Source: CAZGUH01 sp964529005 (GTDB lineage Bacteria; Actinomycetota; Acidimicrobiia; Acidimicrobiales; Ilumatobacteraceae). From it: a DNA stretch of 64,000 bases. The translations under genes and the position numbers were made by a program. The DNA lies in assembly GCA_964529005.1 (NCBI GenBank), contig CAZGUH010000003.1, forward strand, positions 62,001 through 126,000, written 5' to 3'. The notes beneath the pieces were generated by a model, which saw only the letters and a program-made list of their open reading frames with translations, searched no databases and had not been told where the DNA came from. Every line of letters begins with the position of its first letter. Position 1 is the stretch's first letter. Of the stretch, positions 44,549 through 53,379 are shown one piece after another.

Positions 44549-45759
44549 ATCTTCGCCTGGAGGCGACGATCGAGCGCGTCGAGGAAATCCTCGGTCGTCA
44601 GCCAGGGCGCGTCCTTGCTGATCAGCAGCGCCAGGTCCTTCGTCATCTCTCCTGCTTCGACCGCCTCGACGCACACCGATTCGAGCGTGTCGGCAAACGC
44701 CGTGACCTCGGGCGTGCCGTCGAGCTTGCCGCGGTGCGCCAGACCACGGGTCCAGGCGAAGATCGACGCGATCGGGTTCGTCGACGTCTTGTTGCCCTTC
44801 TGGTGCTCCCGGAAGTGGCGGGTGACCGTGCCGTGCGCGGCTTCGGCTTCGACGGTCTTGCCGTCGGGCGTCATGAGAACGCTGGTCATCAAGCCGAGCG
44901 ACCCGAAGCCCTGGGCGACGATGTCGCTCTGCACGTCGCCGTCGTAGTTCTTGCACGCCCACACGTAGCCGCCCTCCCACTTCAAGGCGGCGGCGACCAT
45001 GTCGTCGATCAGGCGGTGCTCGTAGGTCAGGCCCTTGGCGTCGAACTCGGCCTTGAACTCCGCGTCGAACACCTCCTGGAACAGGTCCTTGAACTGGCCG
45101 TCGTAGGCCTTGAGGATCGTGTTCTTGGTGCTCAGGTACACCGGGTAGTTGCGGGCCAGACCGTAACGGAAGCTGGCGCGGGCGAAGTCGCGGATCGAAT
45201 CGTTGAAGTTGTACATGCCCATCGACACGCCGCCGTCGGCGCCGAACTGGGCGACCTGCAACTCCATCGGCTGGCCGCCGTCGGCCGGGGTGTAGGTGAT
45301 GGTCACGGCGCCGGGCCCGGGGACCTTGAAGTCGGTGGCCTTGTACTGGTCGCCGTGCGCGTGACGGCCGACGACGATCGGCTTCGTCCACCCCGGCACC
45401 AGGCGCGGGATGTTGGAGATGATGATCGGCTCACGGAAGATCACGCCGCCGAGGATGTTGCGGATGGTGCCGTTCGGCGACTTCCACATCTTCTTCAGGC
45501 CGAACTCCTCGACGCGGGCCTCGTCGGGCGTGATCGTGGCGCACTTGACGGCCACGCCATGGCGCCTGGTCGCCTCCGCGGAGTCGATCGTGATCTGGTC
45601 CTCGGTGGCGTCGCGGCTCTCGATGCCGAGGTCGTAGTAGTCGAGCTCGAGGTCGAGGTACGGCAGGATCAGCTTGTCCTTGATGAACTGCCAGATGATC
45701 CGGGTCATCTCGTCGCCGTCCATCTCGACGATCGGGTTCTGGACCTTGACCTTGGCCAT
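44539..45759 (-). CDS. icd: NADP-dependent isocitrate dehydrogenase (homodimeric, eukaryote-like)
   Basis: A 406-residue enzyme converting isocitrate to 2-oxoglutarate. It begins VQNPIVEMDGDEMTRIIW, with KSPNGTIRNILGGVIFREPI (substrate Ser), RHAHGDQYKATDF and AHGTVTRHFREHQKG (NADP motif). The sequence belongs to the type shared with eukaryotic cytosolic/mitochondrial NADP-IDH, not the monomeric actinobacterial type. GGAGG is 10 nt upstream of ATG 45759. The acn-like motif begins 18 bp upstream. Confidence 0.96.
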   Translation of the reverse strand: MAKVKVQNPIVEMDGDEMTRIIWQFIKDKLILPYLDLELDYYDLGIESRDATEDQITIDSAEATRRHGVAVKCATITPDEARVEEFGLKKMWKSPNGTIRNILGGVIFREPIIISNIPRLVPGWTKPIVVGRHAHGDQYKATDFKVPGPGAVTITYTPADGGQPMELQVAQFGADGGVSMGMYNFNDSIRDFARASFRYGLARNYPVYLSTKNTILKAYDGQFKDLFQEVFDAEFKAEFDAKGLTYEHRLIDDMVAAALKWEGGYVWACKNYDGDVQSDIVAQGFGSLGLMTSVLMTPDGKTVEAEAAHGTVTRHFREHQKGNKTSTNPIASIFAWTRGLAHRGKLDGTPEVTAFADTLESVCVEAVEAGEMTKDLALLISKDAPWLTTEDFLDALDRRLQAKMAG

Positions 45760-45776
45760 CAGCAGCGCGCCTCCGT

Positions 45777-45794
45777 ACTTGTATTGAAGTTGTC
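45777..45794 (+). promoter_or_regulatory. shared operator-like motif, icd copy
   Basis: ACTTGTATTGAAGTTGTC, 16/18 identical to 33726-33743, with TTGT repeats 11 bp apart at 45779 and 45790. On the icd strand TATGGT (45797-45802) lies just upstream and could be the -10, which would put this motif on the transcription start, a classical repressor position. Confidence 0.6.
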
Positions 45795-45825
45795 ACCATA
45801 CCGCGCCGCGGATCTCGGCACAGAC

Positions 45826-46296
45826 TCAAGTGCGTTCGATGCGCCGCACACCACGTCCGGGCGTCCACGACTCGATCACGATGCGGTCGCCTGCGGGATG
45901 CAACGACGTCAGCACGACCCCGGTGATGTCGACGCGGAACAGGTGCATCGGTTCGAGCGGCTCGTGCGCGTCGAGCAGGGCGGCCACCTCGGCAGGATCG
46001 GCGATCTCGACGGCCAGGCCCGCCACCCTGGCATCGCCGCCCTCCATGGACCCGTCGCCGGGGTTGGCGTGGATCGCGAGCCGAGGATCGCGCTGGAGGT
46101 CGCGGGCCTTGCGGGCGCCGTGCATCGAGCCGACCATCAGGTTGGGTCCCCGGAAGTCGACCTCCGAGCCGCTGACGCGCGGCGACCCGTCCGCACGCAA
46201 CGTCGCGAGCACGTGGTGCTTGGCGGCGGTGAAGCGGGCGCGCACGGCGGCGGCCAGGTCCGGCGCAGAGGCGGCGAAGTCGTCCCATGTCGTCAT
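45826..46296 (-). CDS. PPOX-class flavin/F420-type oxidoreductase family protein
   Basis: A 156-residue split-barrel protein: FTAAKHHVLATLRADGSPRVSG near residue 20, LMVGSMHGARKARDLQRDPR, and WTPGRGVRRIER at the C-terminus. Could bind FMN or F420; not decidable. ATG 46296 is used, and the open frame further upstream is low-complexity. It follows the siroheme gene after 58 bp and precedes icd. Confidence 0.83.
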   Translation of the reverse strand: MTTWDDFAASAPDLAAAVRARFTAAKHHVLATLRADGSPRVSGSEVDFRGPNLMVGSMHGARKARDLQRDPRLAIHANPGDGSMEGGDARVAGLAVEIADPAEVAALLDAHEPLEPMHLFRVDITGVVLTSLHPAGDRIVIESWTPGRGVRRIERT

Positions 46297-46354
46297 CGTG
46301 ATCAGGATGGCGCATGCAGGTCGCGGCGCTGAGCAGCGGCAGCCACCGGCGCAG

Positions 46355-46921
46355 TCAGCCGAGCAGCTCGTCGAGCCGTCGCGACCAGTCGACGTCCTCG
46401 GTGCGGCGGCCTTCGGCCTGCACGGCCGCACGCTCGGCGGCGAGCGTCTCGACGATGCGGTCGAGGTCGGCGGGCAACGTCGCGGCGAGGCGATCGCGCA
46501 GCCGCGACGCAAGCGCGGGGCTGGCGCCCTGGGTGCTGACGGCGACGATCACCGACCCACGCCGCTCGACCGCGGGCAACACCGCCGTGCACCGCTCGGG
46601 GTCGTCCGCGGCGTTGACCCAGATGCCGGCCGATTCGGCCTCGTCGTGCACGCGTTGCTGGGTCACGGGATCGTCGGTCGCGACGATGACGAGCCGAGCT
46701 CCCGCCAGGTCGGAGCTCTCGTAGCGCCGTTCGCGCAGCGCGACGCCGGCCAGATCACGCAGCTCGTGGCAGATCACCGGCGCCACGACGACGACTTCGG
46801 CCCCGCACGCCGACACGGCGGCCGCCTTGCGCGCAGCGACCTGTCCCCCACCCACGACGAGAACCCGCCGGCCCCGCAGCCGCAGGACGACCGGAAAGCC
46901 GTCGTCGATGCGCTCAGGCAC
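46355..46921 (-). CDS. precorrin-2 dehydrogenase / sirohydrochlorin ferrochelatase (CysG N-terminal, Met8 type)
   Basis: A 188-residue protein making siroheme from precorrin-2. The Rossmann motif RVLVVGGGQVAARKA lies near residue 17, followed by VIVATDDPVTQQRVHDEAE, WVNAADDPERCTAVLPA and STQGASPALASRLRD. GTG 46921 overlaps the cobA stop by 8 bp. Supplies siroheme to the sulfite reductase at 51199. Confidence 0.9.
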   Translation of the reverse strand: MPERIDDGFPVVLRLRGRRVLVVGGGQVAARKAAAVSACGAEVVVVAPVICHELRDLAGVALRERRYESSDLAGARLVIVATDDPVTQQRVHDEAESAGIWVNAADDPERCTAVLPAVERRGSVIVAVSTQGASPALASRLRDRLAATLPADLDRIVETLAAERAAVQAEGRRTEDVDWSRRLDELLG

Positions 46922-47657
46922 CAGGGGGAACCGCTGCGGCGGCGACCGCGGCCACGGCGTCGTCGGCGAGCGCGGCGACGGCCCCGATGACGACGACCGC
47001 CGGCGAGCGGACATCCAGCATCGCCAACTCGGCGAGCCGGCCGGACACCACGACCTGATCGCGCGTCGTCGCCTTGTGCACCACGGCGACCGGCGTGTCG
47101 GGCGCCAGCCCGCCCTCGATCAGGCGCTCGGCGATCACGCCCCGGCGCTCGATGCCCATCAGCACGACGATCGTGCCCCCGAGCGCGGCGAGGTGCTCCC
47201 ACGGCACCGGCGGGCTGGTGATCGCTTCGTGGCCCGTGACGACCGTGACCGAGCGCGACAGGCTGCGATGGGTGACCGGGATCCCGGCCGCGAGCGGCCC
47301 GGCGAACGCCGAGCTGATGCCCGGCACGACTTCACACGGGATTCCCGCGGCCCGCAACACCTCGACCTCTTCCCCACCACGGCCGAACACGAACGGATCG
47401 CCGCCCTTCAAACGGACGACCCGCTTGCCGGTGCGACCCAGCGTGACGAGCAGCTCGTTCATCACGTCCTGCACGTTGCTGCACCCGGGGCGCTTGCCGA
47501 CGTCGATGAGCTCTGCGGCGGGGTTGATCAGCGCGAGCACGCCCTCTCCGACCAGGCGGTCGTAGAGCACCACCTCGGCGTCGGCGAGCAGCCGGGCCGC
47601 GCGCAAGGTCAGCAGCTCGGGGTCTCCCGGACCGGCGCCGACGAGCGCGACCGTCAT
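46914..47657 (-). CDS. cobA: uroporphyrinogen-III C-methyltransferase
   Basis: A 247-residue SAM-dependent enzyme converting uroporphyrinogen III to precorrin-2. Signatures: VALVGAGPGDPELLTL, VLYDRLV, VRLKGGDPFVFGRGGEE and GIPVTHRS. Here it serves siroheme synthesis in the sulfate operon. ATG 47657 lies 5 bp after the cysN stop; a long open frame upstream overlaps cysN and is rejected. Confidence 0.94.
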   Translation of the reverse strand: MTVALVGAGPGDPELLTLRAARLLADAEVVLYDRLVGEGVLALINPAAELIDVGKRPGCSNVQDVMNELLVTLGRTGKRVVRLKGGDPFVFGRGGEEVEVLRAAGIPCEVVPGISSAFAGPLAAGIPVTHRSLSRSVTVVTGHEAITSPPVPWEHLAALGGTIVVLMGIERRGVIAERLIEGGLAPDTPVAVVHKATTRDQVVVSGRLAELAMLDVRSPAVVVIGAVAALADDAVAAVAAAAVPPGA

Positions 47658-47662
47658 GCTGG

Positions 47663-48883
47663 CTATCCGCCGACCACCATGCCGGCGCCGACCGTGGCGT
47701 TGCTGACCTCGTCGATCAGCACGAAGCTGCCCGTCGTGCGGTTCTGCCTGTAGGGATCGACGACCAGCGGCGCGGCCGTGCGGATGCGCGCCGTGCCGAT
47801 CTCGTTCAGCTGTAACGGCCCGTCGGCGCGATGGCGTTCGAGGGTCGTGACGTCGAGCCGGTCGACCAGTTCGGTGACGATCGCCTTGACGGTCCGGCTC
47901 GTGTGCTTGACGAGGTACCGGCCGCCGGGGCGCATCCCCGGATCTGCGAGCCAGGCGATCGTGGCGGTCAGCTCCTCCACGACGTCGGCCGGATCGTCGG
48001 CGGCGACGAGCACGTCGCCACGGCCGACGTCGATCTCGTCGGCGAGCTGCACACGCACGGCCCGGCCGTTGCCTTCGACGGCTGCGATGCGCGTCCGCAG
48101 GTTGGCCGGCAGCACGACGACGTCGTCGCCGACTTCGACCTTGCCGGACGCGATCGACCCTGCGTACCACCGGCGCTCCTCGGTGCCGGGCGTCGGGCGC
48201 ACCACCCACTGCACCGGCAGCCGCAGCCCGCGGTCGGATTCGTGGAAGCTGCGGATCGGCACCTGCTCGAGATGCTGGAGCAACGTCGGGCCGTCGTACC
48301 ACGGCGTCTGCGGCGCCCGGTCGACCACGTTGCCGCCGTCGAGGGCGCACAGCGGGATCGCCGTGATGTCGACGACGCCGAGTCCCTGGGCGAGCTCTTG
48401 GAAGTCGGCGACGATGTCGTCGTACACCTGCTGGCTCCAGCCGACGAGGTCCATCTTGTTGACGGCCACGACCAAGTGGTGGATGCCGAGCAGGGCTGAC
48501 AGGCAGGCGTGGCGGCGCGACTGCTCCCGCAAGCCGTGACGTGCGTCGACCAGGATCACCGCCAGGTCGCTGGTGGACGCGCCGGTGACCATGTTGCGTG
48601 TGTACTGCACGTGACCGGGCGTGTCGGCGATGATGAACGACCGCGTCGGCGTCGAGAAGTAGCGGTAGGCGACGTCGATCGTGATGCCCTGCTCGCGCTC
48701 GGCGCGCAGGCCGTCGGTGACGAGCGCGAGGTCGAGCCCTTCACCACCGCGTCGTGCGGTCGACGCCGCGACCGCGTCGATGACGTCGTCGAACAGCGCC
48801 TTCGTGTCGTGCAGCAAGCGGCCGATCAGCGTGCTCTTGCCGTCGTCGACGTTGCCTGCGGTGGCGAACCGCAGCAACTCCAT
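47663..48883 (-). CDS. cysN: sulfate adenylyltransferase large subunit (GTPase)
   Basis: A 406-residue GTPase that drives APS formation with CysD. G1 GNVDDGKSTLIGRL, G3 DTPGHVQYTRN, G4 NKMDLVGW; an EF-Tu-like beta-barrel follows. No C-terminal APS kinase domain, consistent with a route through APS reductase. ATG 48883 overlaps the cysD stop by 1 bp. Confidence 0.95.
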   Translation of the reverse strand: MELLRFATAGNVDDGKSTLIGRLLHDTKALFDDVIDAVAASTARRGGEGLDLALVTDGLRAEREQGITIDVAYRYFSTPTRSFIIADTPGHVQYTRNMVTGASTSDLAVILVDARHGLREQSRRHACLSALLGIHHLVVAVNKMDLVGWSQQVYDDIVADFQELAQGLGVVDITAIPLCALDGGNVVDRAPQTPWYDGPTLLQHLEQVPIRSFHESDRGLRLPVQWVVRPTPGTEERRWYAGSIASGKVEVGDDVVVLPANLRTRIAAVEGNGRAVRVQLADEIDVGRGDVLVAADDPADVVEELTATIAWLADPGMRPGGRYLVKHTSRTVKAIVTELVDRLDVTTLERHRADGPLQLNEIGTARIRTAAPLVVDPYRQNRTTGSFVLIDEVSNATVGAGMVVGG

Positions 48884-49806
48884 CAGAAGTAGCCCTCGCG
48901 CTTGCGGTCCTCCATCGCCGCCTCGCTGAAACGGTCATCGGCCCGGGTCGCGCCGCGCTCGGTGATGCGGCTGATGGCGATCTCGTCGACGACGTCCCAC
49001 GCGTCGCGCGCCGTGCTGCGGACCGCGCCGGTGCAGGTCATGTCACCGACCGTGCGGTAGCGGACGGTCTCCACGAACGGCGTCTCGCCCGGTCGCGCCG
49101 GGGTCCACGGGCCGACCGCGAGCAGCATGTTGTCGCGCTCGACGACGAGCCGCTCGTGCGCGTAGTACATCGCCGGCAGCTCGATGTCCTCGACCGCGAC
49201 GTAGCGCCAGATGTCGAGCTCGGTCCAGTCGCTGAGCGGGAACGCGCGCAGGTGCTCACCCGGGCGGATCCGCGGGTTGTACACGCGCCACAGCTCCGGG
49301 CGCTGGTTGCGCGGGTCCCACTGGCCGAACCCGTCGCGGAACGACAGCACGCGCTCCTTGGCGCGGGCCTTGTCCTCGTCGCGGCGGGCGCCGCCGAACG
49401 CGGCGTCGAACTGGTGACGGGCGATCGCGTCGAGCAGCGGCACCGTCTGGAGGCGGTTGCGCGACCCCGTAGGCCCCGGATCGGACACCAGGCCATTGTC
49501 GATCGCCTCCTGCACGCTGGCGACGATCAGCTGCACGCCGAGCTGCTCCACGAGGCGGTCGCGATACTCGATGACCTCGGGGAAGTTGTGCCCGGTGTCG
49601 ACATGCATCACCGGGAACGGGATCTTGCCCGGCTCGAACGCCTTGCGGGCGAGGTGCAGCATCACGACGCTGTCCTTGCCGCCGGAGAACAGCAGCACCG
49701 GCCGCTCGCATTCGGCGGCGACCTCCCGCATCACGAAAATGGCGTGCGACTCGAGCTCGGCCAACCGGTCGTCGAGGCCGGCGAGGGGGGCGTCCAGCAG
49801 CGTCAT
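48883..49806 (-). CDS. cysD: sulfate adenylyltransferase small subunit
   Basis: A 307-residue PP-loop ATPase making APS from ATP and sulfate. LLFSGGKDSVVMLHLA is the PP-loop; HVDTGHNFPEVIEYRD, FPLSDWTELDIWRY and the C-terminal FSEAAMEDRKREGYF are typical. ATG 49806 gives MTLLDAPLAG; an upstream frame to 49854 would overlap cysH. Confidence 0.95.
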   Translation of the reverse strand: MTLLDAPLAGLDDRLAELESHAIFVMREVAAECERPVLLFSGGKDSVVMLHLARKAFEPGKIPFPVMHVDTGHNFPEVIEYRDRLVEQLGVQLIVASVQEAIDNGLVSDPGPTGSRNRLQTVPLLDAIARHQFDAAFGGARRDEDKARAKERVLSFRDGFGQWDPRNQRPELWRVYNPRIRPGEHLRAFPLSDWTELDIWRYVAVEDIELPAMYYAHERLVVERDNMLLAVGPWTPARPGETPFVETVRYRTVGDMTCTGAVRSTARDAWDVVDEIAISRITERGATRADDRFSEAAMEDRKREGYF

Positions 49807-49822
49807 CAGGTCATCTCCCAGC

Positions 49823-50491
49823 TCAGAGGTGCAGTCCGCACTCGGTCTTGGCATGGCCGCTCCAACGGCCGGCCCGGGCGTCTTCGCCGGCCGCGGGCTT
49901 GCGCGTGCAGGGCATGCACCCGATGGACGGGTATCCCTGGTCGAGGAGCGGGTTCAGCGGAACGTCGTTGATCGCGGCGTACGTGGCGAGGTCGTCGTCG
50001 GTCCAGGCGGCCAGCGGGTTGAGCTTCACCAGCCCTCGGCGGTCGAGCTGCACGAACGGCGTGTCGGCCCGCACCGCGCTGTCGCTGCGGCGCACACCGG
50101 AGATCCATCCCAGACGGCCGGCCAACGCTTCCTCCAGCGGCACGACCTTGCGCTGATGGCAGCAGCCATCGGGGTCGTGCACGTAACGCTCGTCGCCGAT
50201 CGGCGGCGCGGCGCTGACCACGAGGCGGATCGGGTAGCGCTGCGCGACCGCGCTCGCCGTCTGGAGCGTCTCGGGGAAGTGGTAGCCGGTGTCGAGGAAC
50301 ACGACCTCGATCCCCGGAGCGGCCTTCGCCACGACGTCGACCAAGACCGTGTCGCTGGTCATCGCGCTGGCGACGCACAGCCGGTCGATCGGAAACGTCT
50401 CCACCAGCCACTCGACCATGCGAGCCGGTTCCCACGACGCGAACTGACGGTCCAACTCGGCGATCTGTTCGGCGTCGAGGAGCTCGGGCAT
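49823..50491 (-). CDS. cysH: adenylylsulfate (APS) reductase, Fe-S type
   Basis: A 222-residue enzyme reducing APS to sulfite. The four 4Fe-4S cysteines of the APS reductase subtype are present (Cys110/111 in DGCCHQRK and Cys192/195 in IGCMPCTRKP), with the catalytic Cys218 in the C-terminal KTECGLH. PAPS reductases lack the first pairs. The start is ATG 50491, with AAGGGAGG 5-6 nt upstream. First gene of cysH-cysD-cysN-cobA-Met8. Confidence 0.95.
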   Translation of the reverse strand: MPELLDAEQIAELDRQFASWEPARMVEWLVETFPIDRLCVASAMTSDTVLVDVVAKAAPGIEVVFLDTGYHFPETLQTASAVAQRYPIRLVVSAAPPIGDERYVHDPDGCCHQRKVVPLEEALAGRLGWISGVRRSDSAVRADTPFVQLDRRGLVKLNPLAAWTDDDLATYAAINDVPLNPLLDQGYPSIGCMPCTRKPAAGEDARAGRWSGHAKTECGLHL

Positions 50492-50578
50492 GTGTGCGCC
50501 TCCCTTTGCGCAACGACGGTGCTGCGGCGATCGTGATCAGACGTGACGAGTCGACACACTACCCGAATACCGACAACT

Positions 50579-50594
50579 CAGGTCAGATTTGTCG
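50579..50594 (-). promoter_or_regulatory. sulfur-regulon motif, cysH operon copy
   Basis: On the gene strand CGACAAATCTGACCTG, 88 bp before the cysH start. The sir copy (53041-53056) is CGATAAAGTTGACCTG; 13 of 16 positions agree. Here the site is also framed by CGACAA/TTGTCG inverted repeats (50571-50576, 50589-50594). A regulator site or promoter element shared by the two sulfur transcription units is the simplest reading. Nothing else is seen in 50492-50617. Confidence 0.55.
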
Positions 50595-50617
50595 CCCAAT
50601 TTCCGCCGCGGCGCGTC

Positions 50618-51211
50618 TCAGCCGAGAGCGTCGGCGAGCAGGGCTCGAGCGGGGGGCGTGAGCGGCACGTCCGCGAGCAGCGCCCGAGCAGCCGGACTGA
50701 TCTTCTGGGCGGTCTTCCGCAGGACGGCGACGAGATGGTCGTGCTCGAGGCGGCCGGCGACGTCGACGAGCTGCGTCTCGACGAACACGAGGCAGGCGGC
50801 ATCCTCGATGGCCTGCGCTCCGGGGTCACCGGCGGTCAGGCCGTCGCGGCGGATCAGCGCTTGCACCTCGGCGATCGGGCCCTCGTCGTAGCCGGCAGAG
50901 CGCAGGATGTCGGCGATGTCGTGGGCATGGCGCTGCTTCTGGTCGCGCCGCCAGCGGAGGTATCCGGCCCGGCCCTCGGGATAGCTGGAACGTGCCAGTT
51001 CCCAGCGGCGCAGGTGATGGGCACGGGCGGCGAGCAGCAGGGTCTCGGGCGCGTCGGGGACGAGGCGGCGGATCCACTCCGTCGCCAGCTCGCCGTGGGC
51101 CAGCGCCAGCGGCCGGGGGACGCCGCGGACGACGATCTGTGTCGGGTCGCCGGCGTTGGCGGCGTCGATCGCCGCCGTCGCGGCGTGGAACTGCTCGCTC
51201 AGACTGCGCAC
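50618..51211 (-). CDS. DUF4202 family protein
   Basis: A 197-residue conserved protein, frequently encoded beside nitrite/sulfite reductases. HGELATEWIRRLVPDAPETLLLAARAHHLRRWE contains a His-rich HD-like motif, followed by RHAHDIADIL and IEDAACLVFVETQL, which suggests a metal-dependent hydrolase-like fold. Function not established. Its start overlaps the sir stop by 13 bp. Confidence 0.82.
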   Translation of the reverse strand: MRSLSEQFHAATAAIDAANAGDPTQIVVRGVPRPLALAHGELATEWIRRLVPDAPETLLLAARAHHLRRWELARSSYPEGRAGYLRWRRDQKQRHAHDIADILRSAGYDEGPIAEVQALIRRDGLTAGDPGAQAIEDAACLVFVETQLVDVAGRLEHDHLVAVLRKTAQKISPAARALLADVPLTPPARALLADALG

Positions 51212-52989
51212 TCCGACTCGCCGACGACCGCTTCGTACGGACCGGTCTCGTCGTAGTCGGCGTAGAACTCGGGGTGCGTCTCGGGCGACGGGAACTCGTC
51301 GAGGTCGCGCAGCGCCGAGGCGACGCCGACGGCGCCGCCGGAGCGCTCCATCCAGGAGCGGAACGACTCACCGGCGGTCCGCTCGTCGTTGAACCGCCGC
51401 ACGACCCGCACGGCCGCCTCGGGGGCCGACTTGGCCGGAAGGCGCAGGGCCTTCTCGCCGAAGTGAATGCGCTCCTCCCCGACGTAGCCCCCGAGCAGCA
51501 TCTGGTAGCCCGGCGCGGACCGCCCGTGGGCGCGGCGCTCGGCGCCGAAGAAGCCGACGTCGACAGCGTGGTGCTGGCCGCAGCTGTTGGTGCAGCCGGA
51601 GATGTTGATCCGCACGCCTCCGACCTCGGCGAGGCCTTCCTCCTCGAGCCGCTCACCGATCGCCTTGGCGAGCCCACGCGACTGCGTGACCGCCAGGTTG
51701 CAGGTGTCGGCGCCGGGGCAGGCCACGACGTCGCGGGCGAGCTCGGCGCCGGGTTGCGCCATGCCGATGGCCTCGAGCCGGGCGTAGAGGACCGGGAGGT
51801 CGCCCTCTGTCAGACCTCGGAAGACCACGTTCTGACGGTTGCTGAGGCGCACGTCGGCGCCGAACTCGCGCTGCGCCGAGGCGAGCGCACGGAACTGGGC
51901 TGCGGTGACGTCGCCGAGCGCGGCGTAGGCGACCGCCGACACGGTGCCGTTGGCGGTGCCCCGGATGACGCTCGTGGCGACCCAGCGCTTGAAGGGATCG
52001 CTCGGCAGCACGCTGACCTGCACACCCTGCCCGATCGCGGTGGCCTCGACCGTGCTCGATGCGCCCGCGGGGGCGTCGCCGAGCTTCTGCACGATCTCGG
52101 GGATCCCCCCTGGCCAGGTCGACGACCCGGGAAGCGTCTTGCGCACCTTCAACACCCGGCGGCGCACCTCGTCGATGCCGAGCTGGTCGACGACCCACTT
52201 GAGCCGGGCGCGCAGCTTGTTGTCGCGGTTGCCGGTCTGGTCGAACACCCGCAGGACGGCTTCGATCGTCGGCAGCAGGTCTTCGCGCGAGGTGAAGTCC
52301 TCCAGCGCCAGCGCCGGGTGCGGTGTCGCACCCAGGCCACCGGCGATGAACACCTTGAAGCCCTGCTCCTCGTTGCCGTGCTCGTCGATCCGTGTGGTGG
52401 CGACGACGCCGACGTCGTTGAACATCGCCTGGCCGCAGTCCGTGCTGCACCCGGAGAAGTTGATCTTGAACTTGCGCGGCAGGCGCTGGGACAGCGGGTT
52501 GCGCACGAAGTGCTGGAACGCTGCCTCTGCCCAGGCCGTGACGTCGAGCTTCTCGTGCGGGCAGGCTCCGGCGAGGTGGCATGCCATCACGTTGCGAACC
52601 GTGTCGCCGCACGCTTCGCGGCTGGTCAGGCCGACGCTGGCGAGGTGACGCATCACGTCCGGGGTGAGGCTCAGGTCCACGTAGTGGAACTGCACGTTCT
52701 GCCTCGTGGTGATGTGCCCCCACCCGCGCGAGTAGGTCTCGGCGAGGTAGGCCATCATGTCGAACTGCTCGGGGGTGATGGCGCCGCCCGGCATCTTGAC
52801 TCGCACCATCTGGTTCGTCCCGCCCTGACGCTGGCCGTAGATGCCGTTGTTCAGGCGCATCACACGGAACACGTCTTCTTCGATCTCGCCCGCCAGGTAC
52901 TGGGCGACCGCCCGCTCGAAGCGCTCGATGTCGCGCTTCTGCTCGGCGACCAGATCACGTGGTGCGGCGACCACTGGCGCGATGCTCAC
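51199..52989 (-). CDS. sir: ferredoxin-dependent nitrite/sulfite reductase (siroheme)
   Basis: A 596-residue assimilatory reductase making sulfide from sulfite. Two ferredoxin-like half domains each precede a siroheme/Fe-S domain; the cluster cysteines appear in VVACPGADTCNLAV and ISGCTNSCGQHHAVDVG. A second pair, CHLAGACPHEK and GCSTDCGQAMFN, marks the pseudo-repeat. GTG 52989 follows GAGGGAG by 5 nt. Context with cysHDN and siroheme genes favours sulfite over nitrite. Confidence 0.93.
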   Translation of the reverse strand: MSIAPVVAAPRDLVAEQKRDIERFERAVAQYLAGEIEEDVFRVMRLNNGIYGQRQGGTNQMVRVKMPGGAITPEQFDMMAYLAETYSRGWGHITTRQNVQFHYVDLSLTPDVMRHLASVGLTSREACGDTVRNVMACHLAGACPHEKLDVTAWAEAAFQHFVRNPLSQRLPRKFKINFSGCSTDCGQAMFNDVGVVATTRIDEHGNEEQGFKVFIAGGLGATPHPALALEDFTSREDLLPTIEAVLRVFDQTGNRDNKLRARLKWVVDQLGIDEVRRRVLKVRKTLPGSSTWPGGIPEIVQKLGDAPAGASSTVEATAIGQGVQVSVLPSDPFKRWVATSVIRGTANGTVSAVAYAALGDVTAAQFRALASAQREFGADVRLSNRQNVVFRGLTEGDLPVLYARLEAIGMAQPGAELARDVVACPGADTCNLAVTQSRGLAKAIGERLEEEGLAEVGGVRINISGCTNSCGQHHAVDVGFFGAERRAHGRSAPGYQMLLGGYVGEERIHFGEKALRLPAKSAPEAAVRVVRRFNDERTAGESFRSWMERSGGAVGVASALRDLDEFPSPETHPEFYADYDETGPYEAVVGESECAV

Positions 52990-53027
52990 GGCGACTCCCT
53001 CGGTGGTGGTGGTGTGCCCCCGCACGA

Positions 53028-53067
53028 AAACCCGGCGAGACAGGTCAACTTTATCGGGTTTCGCCGG
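53028..53067 (-). promoter_or_regulatory. sir leader: shared motif and mutually exclusive hairpins
   Basis: The sulfur motif (53041-53056) is embedded between arms that can pair in two ways: AAACCCG (53028-53034) with CGGGTTT (53055-53061), or CCGGCGA (53032-53038) with TCGCCGG (53061-53067). The arms overlap, so only one pairing can form at once. On the gene strand TTGACC (53045-53050) could be a -35. Whether this is DNA-level or RNA-level control is not decidable here. Confidence 0.45.
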
Positions 53068-53121
53068 CCGCGGCCATGAAAGGTCGACGAGCGGCCTCGA
53101 CGGCGCCGATTCCGCCCTCGC

Positions 53122-53379
53122 CTACGCCCCCGCGTCCTCGCCGATCTCACGCAGCGCGTCGCGCAAGGCGACCCGCAAGCGCCGTGCGTGCGCCGGCAGC
53201 AGGTGCGCCACCAGGCCCTCGCCCGGCCGGCCGACCTCTTCCACGGTCAGCACGACACGCGGCTCGGCGTCGTCGTAGTCGTCGCTGATCGCCACCGCCC
53301 ACGACAGGCGGGCCGCGTCTTCGGCGCCCGGCGGAAGGTCGGACTCCTCGAACGGGTGGTCGTCGATCGATCGGCGCAT
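53122..53379 (-). CDS. small conserved-looking protein, unknown function
   Basis: An 85-residue acidic soluble protein that begins MRRSIDDHPFEESDLPPG and includes AVAISDDYDDAEPRVVLTVEE. No domain recognised. ATG 53379 is chosen; the frame is open to 53589 but that would overlap the acyl-CoA dehydrogenase start on the opposite strand. Confidence 0.5.
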   Translation of the reverse strand: MRRSIDDHPFEESDLPPGAEDAARLSWAVAISDDYDDAEPRVVLTVEEVGRPGEGLVAHLLPAHARRLRVALRDALREIGEDAGA

